Source: Pseudeuparius sepicola (Eukaryota; Arthropoda; Insecta; Coleoptera; Anthribidae). From it: DNA of 64,000 nt. A program made the translations under genes and the position numbers. Below, one piece after another: positions 43,755 to 54,874 of the stretch (positions are counted from its first letter, which is position 1; every line of letters starts with the position of its first letter). Below the pieces are notes generated by a model. It was not told the DNA's origin and ran no database searches. It was given only the letters and a program-made list of their open reading frames with translations. The stretch lies in the NCBI GenBank assembly GCA_963920635.1, contig OY987299.1, forward strand, positions 20,166,901-20,230,900. Reading direction: 5' to 3'.

Positions 43755-45457
43755 CAGGGTTATTCACGTAAGTGGTTCATTAGAAGTTTACGGGGAAGGA
43801 GTGCGAATTTTAATTTGAAATTTTTTTGACTTATATAACAGGTTGTAAGCTTTCTTTCCAAAATACTTTCAACTTCCTTTCACTTCCGGTTATACCGGAA
43901 GTCGATAGCAACTTTGTTATTTCAAATAGAACACCCTATATATTATTACACCATTTTGTTCCCTATTAAATTCCAAATCTTTTTTCTGAATATAATGTGT
44001 ACCCTATTCCTAACCCTTTTCGAGATATTCGCAAATTTTTGATTTTTTTTAGTGTTGCAGCCATCGACCATAGTGATGATAACTTTGAAATTTATGAATA
44101 TGGAAAACTGAAATTTTGGACTGTCGTAGGCGAAAGTCAACTTTATTAAATGGTCTGTATGCCATTTCAAAATATTGTACAGGGTGTTCGGGAAAAAATT
44201 CCCAATATCAACATCGAAAAATTGAAAAATCTCAGTTTTTTCAAATGGAACCCATATTTTTTTATTGCACCATTGAAATGCTTGTGAAAAGACAGTTCAA
44301 AAAGATATGACACACTATATGTCTAAATGAAGCGGTTGATTGGTTATTAAGCAAAATACGTATTTTTTCTGCTCTGTATCAACAAAGATGTCATTTCTCA
44401 AGGAGCGTCACATTATAGGGGGCCATGGAAAATGAAATAAGGCAATTATTATGACAAGGTTAAGGGCTATTTAACAATATTTACCTATTCCCTGAGAAGC
44501 AACAATACAAAATTAAATAATACTAACAATTACATAATAATAGGTACTAGAAGAAAAACAAGAAACTACATATAAGTAAAACACTTTATTCATATTATGC
44601 TATTTACCTGTTACGTATTTACATTTGCTTCTCTTTGTTTGGACCTTGCCATGGACTATGAAAAATTTCGTTCGAAGTTTCTGAATTGTCTTTTCGTCAA
44701 AGGTGGTAAATGTAAATGCCTTTCATTAATTGTTCCTTTCCAAAATTCTTTTACACTCTCCATGAGTGAAAAACATATTCAAAATATCTTCGTTAGAATA
44801 GTTAATTTGAGCCATTCTTGCCAACAGTTAATATTTTATTGTTTGTAACACAATAAATGACAATCACAAATGAAAAATCCATGGCCGCCTATTAGAAAAG
44901 GTCCGTTGTTTCTTGATATGGAGCAGCAAAAATACGTATTTTGCGTAATAACAAAACAACCGCTTCATATAGACATATAGTGTGTTGTATCTTTTTGAAC
45001 TGTCTTTTCACAAGCATTTCAATGGTGCAATAAAAATATATGGGTTCCATTTGAAAAAAAAATTTCCCGAACACCCTGTACAATATTTTGAAATGGCATA
45101 CAGACCATTTAATAAAGTTGACTTTCGCCTACGACAGTCCAAAATTTCAGTTTTCCAGATTCATAAATTTCAAAGTTATGATCACTATGGTCGATGGCTG
45201 CAACACTCAAAAAAATCAAAAATTTGCGAATATCTCGAAAAGGGTTAGGAATAGGGTACACATTATATTCAGAAAAAAGATTTGTAATTTAATAGGGAAC
45301 CAAATGGTGTAATAATATATAGGGTGTTCTATTTGAAATAACAAAGTTGCTATCGACTTCCGGTATAACCGGAAGTGATCGGAAGTTGAAAATATTTTGG
45401 AAAGAAAGTTTATAACCTGTTATATAAGTAACCAAAATTTCAAATTAAAATTCGCAC
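43755..45457. mobile_element. Large foldback element with transposase scrap in its core
   Basis: The arms of roughly 600 bp (43795-44390 and 44895-45457) are near-perfect reverse complements, including GTACAGGGTGTTCGGGAAA internal ends and the ACTTCCGGTATACCGGAAGT palindrome region. The outermost left 40 bp (CAGGGTTATTCACGTAAGTGG) has no partner on the right, so the right end is truncated. The single-copy core holds a minus-strand N-terminal transposase fragment. Confidence 0.8.
44650..44815 (-). pseudogene. N-terminal scrap of an IS630/mariner-type transposase
   Basis: An ATG at 44813-44815 (minus strand) opens MAQINYSNEDILNMFFTHGE, matching from memory the N-terminal YTNEE..DM...YGE start of a group of insect IS630/mariner-type transposases. 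A stop comes after about 29 codons. A shifted frame continues with RHLHLPPLTKRQFRNFERNF, like the RRHP...F.R...RF segment that follows in intact proteins. Together with the C-terminal scrap at 29598-29690 it identifies the likely parents of the foldbacks. Confidence 0.5.
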
Positions 45458-46116
45458 AGGCAAAAGAATGATAATTAGGGCAAAAAACTGGCTACCATAA
45501 AGAATTTTCAATGTAAATTCCTTTTCGGTCTGATTATCCTCTTCTGCAAGGATGTCTGACTTATTTTCCTTATTAATTGCATGGAGCTTTCTCCTGCTTT
45601 CGACATTTGTGAGCGGAATATTTCTACTAGCCATCGATCGGCAGGAATAACGAATCCAGAAGATGAATTAAATTTGTTCAATCTATTCAGGAATTCTAAA
45701 GGAAAACTAAAAGTTGAAAAGCCAGCATTCAATGCTTCTCTGTTAGGCGACGGAAAATCTCATTTTATTTTCTTTTTATTCGCAGCTTTTACATAAGTAA
45801 TAAGAAGCATAGGTATTGATGAAAAGTCACTGAAATCAGAGATTTATAATCTCAACCACAGACCTATATAGCTTCAAGCCATATAGTCTCAAAGCAATGA
45901 TTATACAGGATGCCACTAAAAAGTACGTTAAAAACAAAATTCTTGCCAAATTTCAACTAAGAATCTTTAAAACCAAGGACACCCTGGACTTTGAAATAGA
46001 GGTCCCTAACTAAAAAATGGCATAAGAAAAGTCATTACTATGGATTCGAACAATCTGTGATCAACGGATTGGAATTGGCCCAGTTTTTGGAACCCTTGTG
46101 CAGTACCCTGTATGTA
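45458..46116. other. Spacer with a possible coding scrap on the minus strand
   Basis: On the minus strand, overlapping frames at 45440-45634 (SRNIPLTNVESRRKLHAINK) and 45508-45732 (FSTFSFPLEFLNRLNKFN) look more protein-like than their surroundings, as if one gene fragment were broken by a frameshift. No family is recognised. ACCCTGTATGTACAGGGTGT at 46104-46123 is two element ends back to back. Confidence 0.3.
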
Positions 46117-46745
46117 CAGGGTGTCACATTTTCGGTGTTTTTTTGGTGTTTTTCTCAAAAATCTCGGTACCTACTACTTTTTTGAGAGGAATTTGGTGGA
46201 CCAATCAGATTTTAGATAAGTTTTATAGTTTCCGCGCATTGGCGCAGGACTGAAATTTTCTATTTTTTGGAAACCTCTCTCCTGGCTACAACTTATATAT
46301 ATCGACAAATTTAATCAAATATTTTTATAGATTTTTTGGCGTAGAATCGAATGGAATAATTAGTTTTTTGGTAGCGTTAACGTTTTTGAGATATGAACCA
46401 AAGTTATATATTTTTTTAAATGGAAACCATAGTTCGTATCTCAAAAACTATTAACGCTACCAAAAAACTAATTATTCCATTCGATTCTACGCCAAAAAAT
46501 ATATAAAAATAGTTGATTAAATTTGTCGATATATATAAGTTGTAGCCAGGAGAGAGGTTTCCAAAAAATCGAAAATTTCAGTCCTGCGCCAATGCGCGGA
46601 AACCATAAAACTTATCTAAAATCTGATTGGTCCACCAAATTAACCTCAAAAAAGTAGTACACTGACGTGAAAAAAGCAACCCTCTAGCTTTAATAATAAC
46701 CGAGATTTTTGAGAAAACACCCAAAAACACCCAAAATGAACACAT
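46117..46745. mobile_element. Near-complete palindrome foldback element
   Basis: The left half (CAGGGTGTCACATTTTCGGTG, then CCAATCAGATTTTAGATAAG and CGTAGAATCGAATGGAATAA) is mirrored to the centre near 46420. The right arm has about 45 extra bases (around 46660-46705, ACACTGACGTGAAAAAAGCA) absent from the left, and its end lacks the ACACCCTG terminus. A hairpin of ~300-bp arms would form. Confidence 0.85.
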
Positions 46746-47059
46746 CAATAAGAAAGGGTGGATGTGAAATTAATTTTACTGAACCACTGAATCACTTTAT
46801 ACATGTTAGTGCCTTTTCTACATAAAGCGTTTAGACACAGAGAGGTACAAAACATTTTCTCGTCTCAAATGAAAAGAAGTTTACATTCTTGCTGTACAGA
46901 AACTTGAAATACACTTCCTAATGGTTTGGCGTAAGTAACTACTTAGGCGTAAGAAATAAGAAGCATTCAAAAAAACTAAAGTGCACTCGAGAAGCTAAAC
47001 ATACAAAGCAATTTGAATCTAAGATCATTTGTATCTACCACTACATCTACTGTAATATA

Positions 47060-48324
47060 CAGGATGGTTCACTTTTAAGAGACTAAACTGTAACAGGTGA
47101 TAGAACTGCGTATATTTTTAAGGCCTTATAAAAAAGTTACAGGGTGCGTTCATGTTATGAAAAATATTATGGGGACTTTATTAAATATGTACCAAACAAA
47201 ACAATTGTACTAATTACCCACTGGTTGTTCAAGGTGTTTGATATTAACAGGTTTTATTCTAACCCATGCCATTATAACGTACTAAATATGACTTAAATAT
47301 CTCAACTGATTTGGGAGATAGTGACAGATTTTTGGACGTGATTTTACTCAGTAGATATGCCTTTCAAAGGGCATTATTTTGCGTATATTCTCACAATAAT
47401 AAGGTATGAATCCGAGAGTCATCCTGGGTTCTTCATATGGAAAACTTAGTTTTCATTTATTCGAAGAATATGCGTTTTGATATGATTTTAGTTAGGCTGC
47501 CATGTTTTATAATGAAGTTCAAAATAGAAAACCATACCATAGGTATACGTACTGTTAGCATGGGCCCAAAGGGCCATTATTGCCACGTGAACTTTATTTT
47601 AATAATTAATTTTTTCACGTTTCTGGATAGGCTGCCAATGAGAAGTATACAAGTTCCTGTTATGAAACTGCTGAAAAAATGATGGCATACCGTTTGCGCA
47701 TGTCCAAGTGCACTTTACATCGCATAAATAGTTTAAAGGATTAAATAACATTCGACTTAAACTATACTTGGACATGCGCAAACGGTATGCCATCATTTTT
47801 TTAGCACAAGAACTTGCATACTTCTCATTGGCAGCCTGTTCACAATCGTGGAAAAATTAATTATTAAAATACAACTTGTCGTGGCACTAATAGCCCTTTG
47901 GGCCCACTCTAAAGGTATGCCTATGGTTTTCCGAAGAATCTTCTATTTTGAACTTCATTTTAAAACACATGGCAGCCTGACTAAAATCATATCAAAACGC
48001 ATATTTCTTTGACTAAATCAAAACTCCGTTTTTCATATGAAGAAACCAGGATGACTCTTTGATTCATACCTTGTGAGAATATATACGCAACATAATGCCC
48101 TTTGAAAGGCATACTGAGTAAAATCACGTCCAAATATCTGTCACTATCTCCCGGTCTATAAATATTCAATAAATTTCATTTTTTTAAAAAAACTTTAAAA
48201 CCATGTAGGTACCTTTTTATATAAGGCCTTAAAAACATACAATATTATTATACGCTAGAAAGTGAGGTTATTTTTTGAAGATCTATCACCTGTTCGTTTG
48301 TTCCCTTAAAAGTGAGCCACCCTA
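47060..48324. mobile_element. Foldback TIR element, CAGGATGGTTCACTTTTAAG ends
   Basis: The ends pair with the CTTAAAAGTGAGCCACCCT at the right. The arms mirror over about 600 bp, down to a core at 47690-47790 where GGCATACCGTTTGCGCATGTC faces its own reverse complement. No coding sequence. Confidence 0.85.
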
Positions 48325-48583
48325 TATACAAACTTTGAATGAAATATTTGGTAAGAAGAAGAATGAGTGCCAAATATAACAAATAATTTTAAGCAACTTA
48401 TAAAGTATTGTCTACTAATTAAATTCTAAGTAATCATTAATATACCTAGGTGTTATAAGTATTCCATTAATTCCAATTCGGGGACAATTCGAGAATTTGC
48501 ATTAACAGGTGAGTTTACGCAAATGCATAATTGGAAATAATTGAGTGTCAAACCTACATCAAGCAATTAGGGTGGGACCTTAA
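48325..48583. other. AT-rich spacer ending in a TTAA target site
   Basis: Nothing supported. TTAA at 48580-48583 is the left target duplication of the piggyBac-like element. Confidence 0.5.
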
Positions 48584-48715
48584 CCCATTAACGCCTGAAT
48601 TATGTATTTTCTCAAATTTCGATATTTTTTCTTAAATAACTGTAAAAAATGACTCCCTGAAACGAAAATATTTTATTCCAAAAATATCTGAGTAGTACTT
48701 TTTGAAATATAGGCT

Positions 48716-50046
48716 GTTGCCATATGGTAACGCTAGGAGCTTGTGAAGTCAAAGTGTCTAATTTTATAAGAAATCAAAAAGCTTTTGGCAGTTATTTGGA
48801 AAGCAATGAAACAGTGTAATATCGTCAAGTATATATTATTTTCAATAATATGCAATAGCAGATTATGCTATCGACAATGGAATGGCTTGAAATAGTCAAT
48901 ACACAAGGCTACATTACACTTCCAGCACATTGTTCTAATTATGGACTTGCATGTACTGCGCGCGCACCTTCTTTTTTTAGGGCCTTCTGTATGCTGAACA
49001 AAGTGGTCAATTCTATCAAATCTAATATTATCTGAAATACGGCTATTATCTGAGGACTCTATTGATCCTGCATGTCTTCCAGCACCTTTAGGACGAACTT
49101 GATACGCAAGTTGTTAGTTAGGGTGCACTGTGTTGGACTTCTATTTTCTCGAATTGTTCCAATGGCGGAATAGCCGCGAAATTGCAAAAAAGAAAATAGT
49201 GCTGGATTAGAAAATAAATTATCCATATAGAAAGTATACCCCAACTGTCTTTTTCCTAGCGGAAGTTCATCTAACATTATCAGAAGTGGACTAGCGGCTT
49301 TACCAAATAGAACATCATAGTCCGAATTCATTTTAGGACTCTTTCCCTGATAAAAATCAAAGTTTATTAGGTAGCCATCTTTAGTGTTTATAAACACTAA
49401 ATCTGGAGCCTATAGGCTCCAGATTTTGTAGCCAAACCTGATTGGCTTGCCCCGAATAAACTGTTTGCAACTGTGCTTCCCATAATACTTTACCATACTT
49501 TCATCGTATGCTAGGTTCAATTCCGGAACAAAATTGTGGATACATCGATCTTTTAGCATTTTAATCATTGGTCTAAGTTTCATCATTGTAAATCATATCT
49601 AGTGCTTGAGAAACTGAGAATCCTCTCCTGGAATTGAAAAATAAATATTTACTGAATGTAAGCGCCTAGCGTTGCCATATGGCAACAGTCATGTTTACGA
49701 ATATGTAAGTCAGCTAGTTTTTAGTAAAATGTCTTTATATTTTGTCAATGAATACTCTAACGCATTCTATACATAAATATAAATCCAAAGTAACAAAAAT
49801 ATGTGACACATAAAAATAAACATACTTACTCAAACCGAGGCTCCATTTTTTTCGATGATTTATTTGAATGGTATATTCTAGCACTGCTCACACTCTAACA
49901 ATCAAATGTAAACTGAATTTGCCAGTACGAATGTATTCCAAACAGTAATACGTCGGTAATAAGATTCCTACCGTAAACGAAATAAAATCGCTGACAAGTT
50001 AGGACGCGTCGAAAAGATCACCTGTTGGACGTTGCCATATGGTAAC
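48716..50046. repeat. Three GTTGCCATATGGYAAC palindromes in the piggyBac relic
   Basis: The 16-bp sequence occurs at 48716-48731, 49671-49686 (perfect palindrome) and 50031-50046. Each is next to a CGCTAG/CTAGCG or GCAAGGCGC word that resembles the terminal repeat. They are plausible transposase-binding sites in subterminal position. Confidence 0.7.
48868..49590 (-). pseudogene. piggyBac transposase, catalytic and C-terminal parts, degraded
   Basis: Reading the minus strand from about 49590, one frame has [16 protein letters not shown], the region of the first catalytic Asp, then [12 protein letters not shown] and a stop near 49404. The next frame (49397-49059) continues with DGYLINFDFYQGK, the LGYTFYMDNLFS segment holding the second Asp, and IGTIRENR. 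A shift near 49090 moves the reading to a third frame ending at 48868, where CARSTCKSIIRTMCWKCNV is the Cys-rich zinc-binding domain that closes piggyBac transposases. The enzyme would excise and insert at TTAA. The N-terminus is missing and three frames are needed, so the gene is dead. Confidence 0.85.
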
Positions 50047-50066
50047 GCAAGGCGCTAATGGGTTAA

Positions 50067-50597
50067 ATATTGTCGCTGTGTTTTGGCCGGTTCCGCGATG
50101 GTTTGTGCCCAACGGGCCGACCGCATAGCTGTCACGCTTACTGGAGCCTACACAGCGAGTGATCTAATCTTGTTACCGGACCAAATAATCTAACCTGCTG
50201 TGGAAATAGAATCTATCTCCATGTCAATGCGACGTATTAGGTTTCAATGCCCAGTGAGGCGAGCATTTGGGACACTCAACTCGTCAATTTTGTAGCCGAG
50301 TAAGGGAATACCGACTAGGTAGCGAAAATGCTCTAATTTTGAATGATATTTGGAAATGTTTGCAAGTGTTTCGCCACATGAAAGAAAAATACAAAAAAAG
50401 TTAGAAAAGAAAAGGTTTAAATCGAAAAAAAAAAGGAAAGTTCTCCAGTTTTATAAAAGAACGTCATTTTAGTCGTGAGTTGTATTAGGCAGTGTATAAT
50501 AAAACAAGTCAAGTGTCTATAGAGGTATTTATGTAAAACATAAAACTTATTGCATACCTCTTCTAGTGGGGAAAATGTGCCATTCCATTTAAGAAGA
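50067..50597. other. Non-coding stretch, no gene seen
   Basis: About 50080-50340 is somewhat GC-richer, without inverted repeats, and may be unique host sequence. No coding frame supported. Confidence 0.4.
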
Positions 50598-50830
50598 ACC
50601 ATGTGGTTTCAACACGACGGAGCTCCACCACAGAAAGCCAACATTGTAAAAGAATTTCTAAATGCATAATTTGGAAACAAATGGATTTGAATAAATGGCC
50701 TAATAAAATGGCCAGAAATGTCGCCAGACCTAACTCTATTTACGAAAATTTATGAAAAACCTTGTATACAAAATTCCATCCCGGAATATTGATGATTTAA
50801 TAGAAAAAATGACACCAATAACAGTTTTTC
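50598..50830 (+). pseudogene. Catalytic-region scrap of an IS630/mariner-type transposase
   Basis: The plus strand reads MWFQHDGAPPQKANIVKEFL, the conserved QHDGAPPH region with a catalytic Asp, then after two stops IKWPEMSPDLTLF, matching the WP..SPDLTPLDFF motif with the third catalytic residue position. A later part (LVYKIPSRNIDDLIEKM) fits the C-terminal helix. The first part of the protein and the terminal repeats are missing. It is an isolated, decayed fragment of the transposase type likely to have mobilised the foldbacks. Confidence 0.7.
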
Positions 50831-51294
50831 TTTAAAAGGGCGTTCATGCAGTTATATTTTTATAACGAATAATAAAATTTTAATACATTTTCCATAATGT
50901 ATCTGTCCGAGAATCGGTCAATTGTTTCTGTCAAAAATATACCTTTATAAGTCACGACTATCTTTTTCATTAAAAAAATACCATGACATATTTTTCATAT
51001 TTTTACAAATAGTACGCATATAATTTTGTAATCAAGCAAGATGTCAAAAAAAATATTTACGAAAGTTTATAAGAAAAACGTGCTTTTTCCAATTATAAAG
51101 AGAACAGGGTATGGTCCTAGGAAAAATATATTTGATGAAGTCAAAACCTATATTTCCCAAATTCCTAAAAACTATATTTTTGGCTCAAAAGCAAGCTTGA
51201 GTGATCCTACAAGAAACCCACAAGTCAATTTTTTTACTGGCTGTTTTTGTTTGCCTATAATAACCCTGGGGCGTCCAGTTTGGGACACTGTGTA
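50831..51294. other. AT-rich spacer with an unrecognised 95-codon frame
   Basis: An ATG-led frame at 51041-51328 (MSKKIFTKVYKKNVLFP) runs into the foldback that follows and ends in its terminal repeat, so it is unlikely to be a real gene. Nothing else seen. Confidence 0.4.
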
Positions 51295-51769
51295 CAGGGT
51301 GTTCCCGTATATTTTGACCCACCCCTAGAGTCTTTGTTTTTCGAGTTATAAAAAATTACTTAAATGAAAGTTGTAGGGTAACAAGGTGTATTGTCCCAAA
51401 AATAACGATTGATAATAATGCTATTGTCTAAGTTGAAATGATTCTCCATGGCAACCTTGATTAAGAGTATAAAGATGGTATTTATCTGCAATTTCGAATA
51501 TCATGCGAATGCTTAGAGCAAACATATAACATATTTATATTGTTAGAATCGGAAAAATGCGTGCAATTAAGAAATTCACAAATATATACGGTGTTCCATT
51601 AAAAAAAGTAAGTTCGTATTTTTTCATAAATTTGGGACGCTCATTTGTTTTATCTACTAACAGATCCTAGCGGTTAAAAAAAAACCCTACAACTTTCATT
51701 TAAGCAATTTTTTTCTAACTCGAAAAATAAAGGCTCTAGGGATGGGTCAAAATATACGGGAACACTCTG
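51295..51769. mobile_element. Foldback TIR element, CAGGGTGTTCCCGTATATTTT ends
   Basis: 475 bp; the terminal ~95 bp are mirrored (CCTAGAGTCTTTGTTTTTCG against its reverse near 51725), and TA lies outside both ends. No coding content. Confidence 0.85.
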
Positions 51770-51907
51770 TACATTATATTAGCACATGGGGGGGGGGGGA
51801 GGAAATTGCCTTGAGGTGTGACAATATCATATTCTGTAATTAATGTCAAATATGTAGACAATTAGAAAGTATGTGCGACCTACTTATATATATATGTATA
51901 TATTATA
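51770..51907. other. Short spacer with a G10 run
   Basis: A run of ten G near 51788, then TATATATATG simple sequence. No gene. Confidence 0.5.
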
Positions 51908-53074
51908 CAGGGTGTCCGGAAAGTATGGGGCAATCTTACAGGAGCAGGTAGGGGACGTCAAAATATTACGATTGAGCTTTACCACTACGGGTCAGATCTC
52001 AATACTTACTGAGATACAGGGCGTTGTAACTCTTTTTTTCAAATTGAATTATGGCAATATCTCCCAAACTAATCAAGCTGTTGAACTGAAATTTGGCACT
52101 GCTGTGTTTTTGGCGATGGAGAATAAGCTGAAAATGTCAATTTCGCCGTATCTCACAGAGGGCGCCACTTGCGCTGTTTTTGGCTCGTGCTTTTACTCGT
52201 AACTTTTTTGAGGTTATCTCTTTGGTCCTGCAGGTCTATCATTTTAGTGCATCTTTTCACTCTGCAAGAAAAAGGTACTCTTGTTTCATAACGATAAAGT
52301 CAACCGTTTGCGTTGAAATTGCCAAAACGTGCCCCAAAACACCTGTTGAGTTCAATATTCGAAACATAAAATTTTCACCTACCGCTTTCAAGTGTTTCAT
52401 ATCAACGGTACCATTTGAAGTGAAAAAAAATCCCTATGAACAAAGTACCAAAAATTATTCGCTTTCAAAATGGAAAGGATTGAATTTGACAAAATTTTGA
52501 CACGCTGTTTCAAGAAAACCAATGGTGTTTTGACCACTGCTCATTTGGCATTTTTTTCATCATTTTGAATGTACAGTTGATCTGTAATATTTGAAAGTGG
52601 TAGGTGAAAATTTTAAGTGTCGAATATTGAACTCAACAGGTGTTTTGGGGCACATTTTGCCGATTTCAACGCAAACGGTTGATTTAATCGTTATGAAACA
52701 AGAGTACTTTTTTCTTGCAGAATAAAAAGATGCACTAAAATAATAGACCTGCAGGACCAAAGAGATAACCTCAAAAAAGTTACGAGTAAAAGCACGAGCC
52801 AAAAACAGCGCAAGTGGCGCCCTCTGTGAGATACGGCGAAATTGACATTTTCAGCTTATTCTCCATCGCCAAAAACACAGCAGTGCCAAATTTCAGTTCA
52901 ACAGCTTGATTAGTTTGGGAGATATTGCCATAATTCAATTTGAAAAAAAGAGTTACAACGCCCTGTATTTCAGTAACTATTGAGATCTGATCCGTAGTTG
53001 TTGAGCTCAATCGTAATATTTTGACGTCCCCTACTTGCTCCTGTGAGATAGCCCCATACTTACCGGACACCCTG
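51908..53074. mobile_element. Near-perfect palindrome foldback, CAGGGTGTCCGGAAAGTATG ends
   Basis: 1167 bp. The two halves mirror almost completely around 52500, so the same frames appear on both strands with nearly identical translations (about 109 and 106 codons on the left, 114 and 80 on the right). These frames are by-products of the palindrome, not two genes. TA flanks the ends. Confidence 0.9.
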
Positions 53075-53321
53075 TATATTATATACCATGGAACTATATT
53101 TATGAAACTTGATAAAATTTCCATCCAATACCATGCAAAATTAAGTTATCTCATTTTCTTAACGACGAGTGGGGAACATATATTAAACTATTATTAAACT
53201 TTGTAACACAAGGGTTTAATAGCTTCTCTATAATCGAGTTAATGGGACTATAATTGCCTACTAGAAAAAAAAAACACATATTTTTATCTGCTAACGGTCT
53301 GTTAACAGTCTATATAATATA

Positions 53322-54101
53322 CAGGATGATTTTTTTTAGGTCTGCCACCGCAATTTTCTCGCTTATTTTGCGCCCTACAAAAAAAGCGTAAGAAACAAAA
53401 ATGTTGCAATTTTGGACAGCTAAGTGGTGCTGCAAAAGAAATCGGCATTCATGGCCAACTTGTCGCGCAATATTTAAAAACCAGACAGAGGAAAACTTTT
53501 ATATTGAAAATTGATGGCAGTTAGAAGCTTTATCCATCCACGTAGTCAGATAGTTTCAGCAAATTACACAGGGTCTTCGGCTCTCTTGAGACCATGAAAA
53601 TTTTTGTCGATTTAAAGTTTTTTTTTTTAGTACACTGCGAAAAGTTGGGCATGGAGGCCCATTCCTTTTTTAAAGTCGCCTCGCTGACCAAAATTGCCAT
53701 ATTTTGTTTTCTTACGTATTTTCTGTGCGGCCTAAAATAAGCGAGAAAATCGCTTAATAAAAAATAAACAAAAAAAATTCCATAGCCTCAAGAGAGCCGA
53801 AGACACTGTGTAATTTGCTGAAACTATCTGACTACGTGGATGGATAAAGCTTCTTGGTGCCATCAATTTTCAATATAAAAGTTTTTCTCTGTCTCTTCAA
53901 ATAAACATTCCACGGCTATTAATAGTTTTGCTCAATTTGAGGTTTTTTTAATATTGCGCGACAAGTTGGCCATGGATGTCGATTTCTTTTGCAGCACCAC
54001 TTAGCTGTCCAAAATTGCAACATTTTTGTTTCTTACGCTTTTTTTGTAGGGCGCAAAATAAGCGAGAAAATCGCGGTGGTAGATCTAAAAAAATCATCCT
54101 G
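53322..54101. mobile_element. Foldback TIR element, CAGGATGATTTTTTTAGRTC ends
   Basis: 780 bp; the arms mirror over about 300 bp (GCGCCCTACAAAAAAAGCGTAAGAAAC against its reverse near 54030; AAGAGAGCCGAAGAC near 53800 against its mirror near 53575). TA outside. No coding content. Confidence 0.85.
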
Positions 54102-54790
54102 TATATATAAATGTGAATTTAAAAATAAATATGATATTATTTATATTATAATATTATTTTGTGTCACTTTTGACACTCACATGTTTTTATAAAAGCTGCA
54201 GCTTTTTGCCTTTGTAGCTAACTATCCAAAAAATATTATTTAAAATGCAACCGTTCAAACCGCTTTGGTAGGACACTTTTGTCCGAACCTCGTCTATTTG
54301 TGACTCTATGTTTAATTGAAATTCGTCAATCGGCAGGACAGGCAGCACTGATCGGACGCGTGCACGAGCATAATATGTATGTAATCATGTAGTTTTTTAG
54401 AAATATTCAGCAAACGGAACGGTATTGCAAAAGATTGGGAAAAGTTTGGTGAAATGATATCAATGCGCTTGCGCATGCAGTCTGACTGTATTTTATCCGA
54501 TAACTAGTGCAAAGCTAAATATTGGCGAAATTCTACTTCGCAGAAGCGTCAGTAGGTATGCACTTAGCTATGAATCGGGGATATAAAAGATTATACATTT
54601 TAAGCAATAACTTTCTACAAAATAATAAAATTATTATTTATAAGATAATGCTTGGAAATATTGTATAGCTTCGATTTTGATGTACCCAGTGTAGAGTGTA
54701 AATACTATTATTTAAGAGTAAATCTTATATAATAATAGATCTTCTTTAATAACGGCTGTATTTATATATCAATGAAGTAAAATAACGGGT
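54102..54790. other. Non-coding stretch, no gene seen
   Basis: Slightly GC-richer near 54260-54560 without repeats, then AT-rich. No coding frame supported. Confidence 0.4.
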
Positions 54791-54874
54791 ATTTCAGCCA
54801 AAATTATGTTTTATTTATTCTTTACAATAAACCAAGCTTTCGGCCATACTTTTGGCCTTCGTCAGGGCTAAAAT
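54791..54874 (-). ncRNA. Hammerhead-ribozyme-like motif, Penelope-like terminal type
   Basis: On the minus strand CTGACGA (54865-54859) matches the conserved CUGANGA box. An extra A is followed by stem II GGCC-AAAAGTAT-GGCC (54857-54842) and the conserved GAAA (54841-54838). The 9-nt ATTTTAGCC just before CTGACGA (54874-54866) pairs completely, with one G-U, with GGCTGAAAT at 54799-54791, giving stem I. The predicted cut site is then a UUU triplet right before that strand. Weak points: the extra A next to stem II and a poorly paired, AT-rich stem III region. Such motifs occur in terminal repeats of Penelope-like elements; no reverse transcriptase is seen here. Confidence 0.45.

Larger units (their letters stand above)
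48584..50062 (-). mobile_element. piggyBac-like transposon, dead copy
   Basis: TTAA flanks both sides (48580-48583 and 50063-50066). The ends CCCATTAACGCC and, reversed, CCCATTAGCGCC carry the CCC/GGG termini typical of piggyBac. The 1479-bp length is shorter than autonomous elements of about 2.4 kb. The minus strand encodes the C-terminal two thirds of a piggyBac transposase, broken by stop and shift. Three copies of a 16-bp palindrome lie towards the ends. Confidence 0.9.

Noticed and set aside
51908..53074. Four ORFs of 80-114 codons with nearly identical sequences on both strands
   Set aside because: They are the two arms of one palindromic element translated twice; no start context or family motif.
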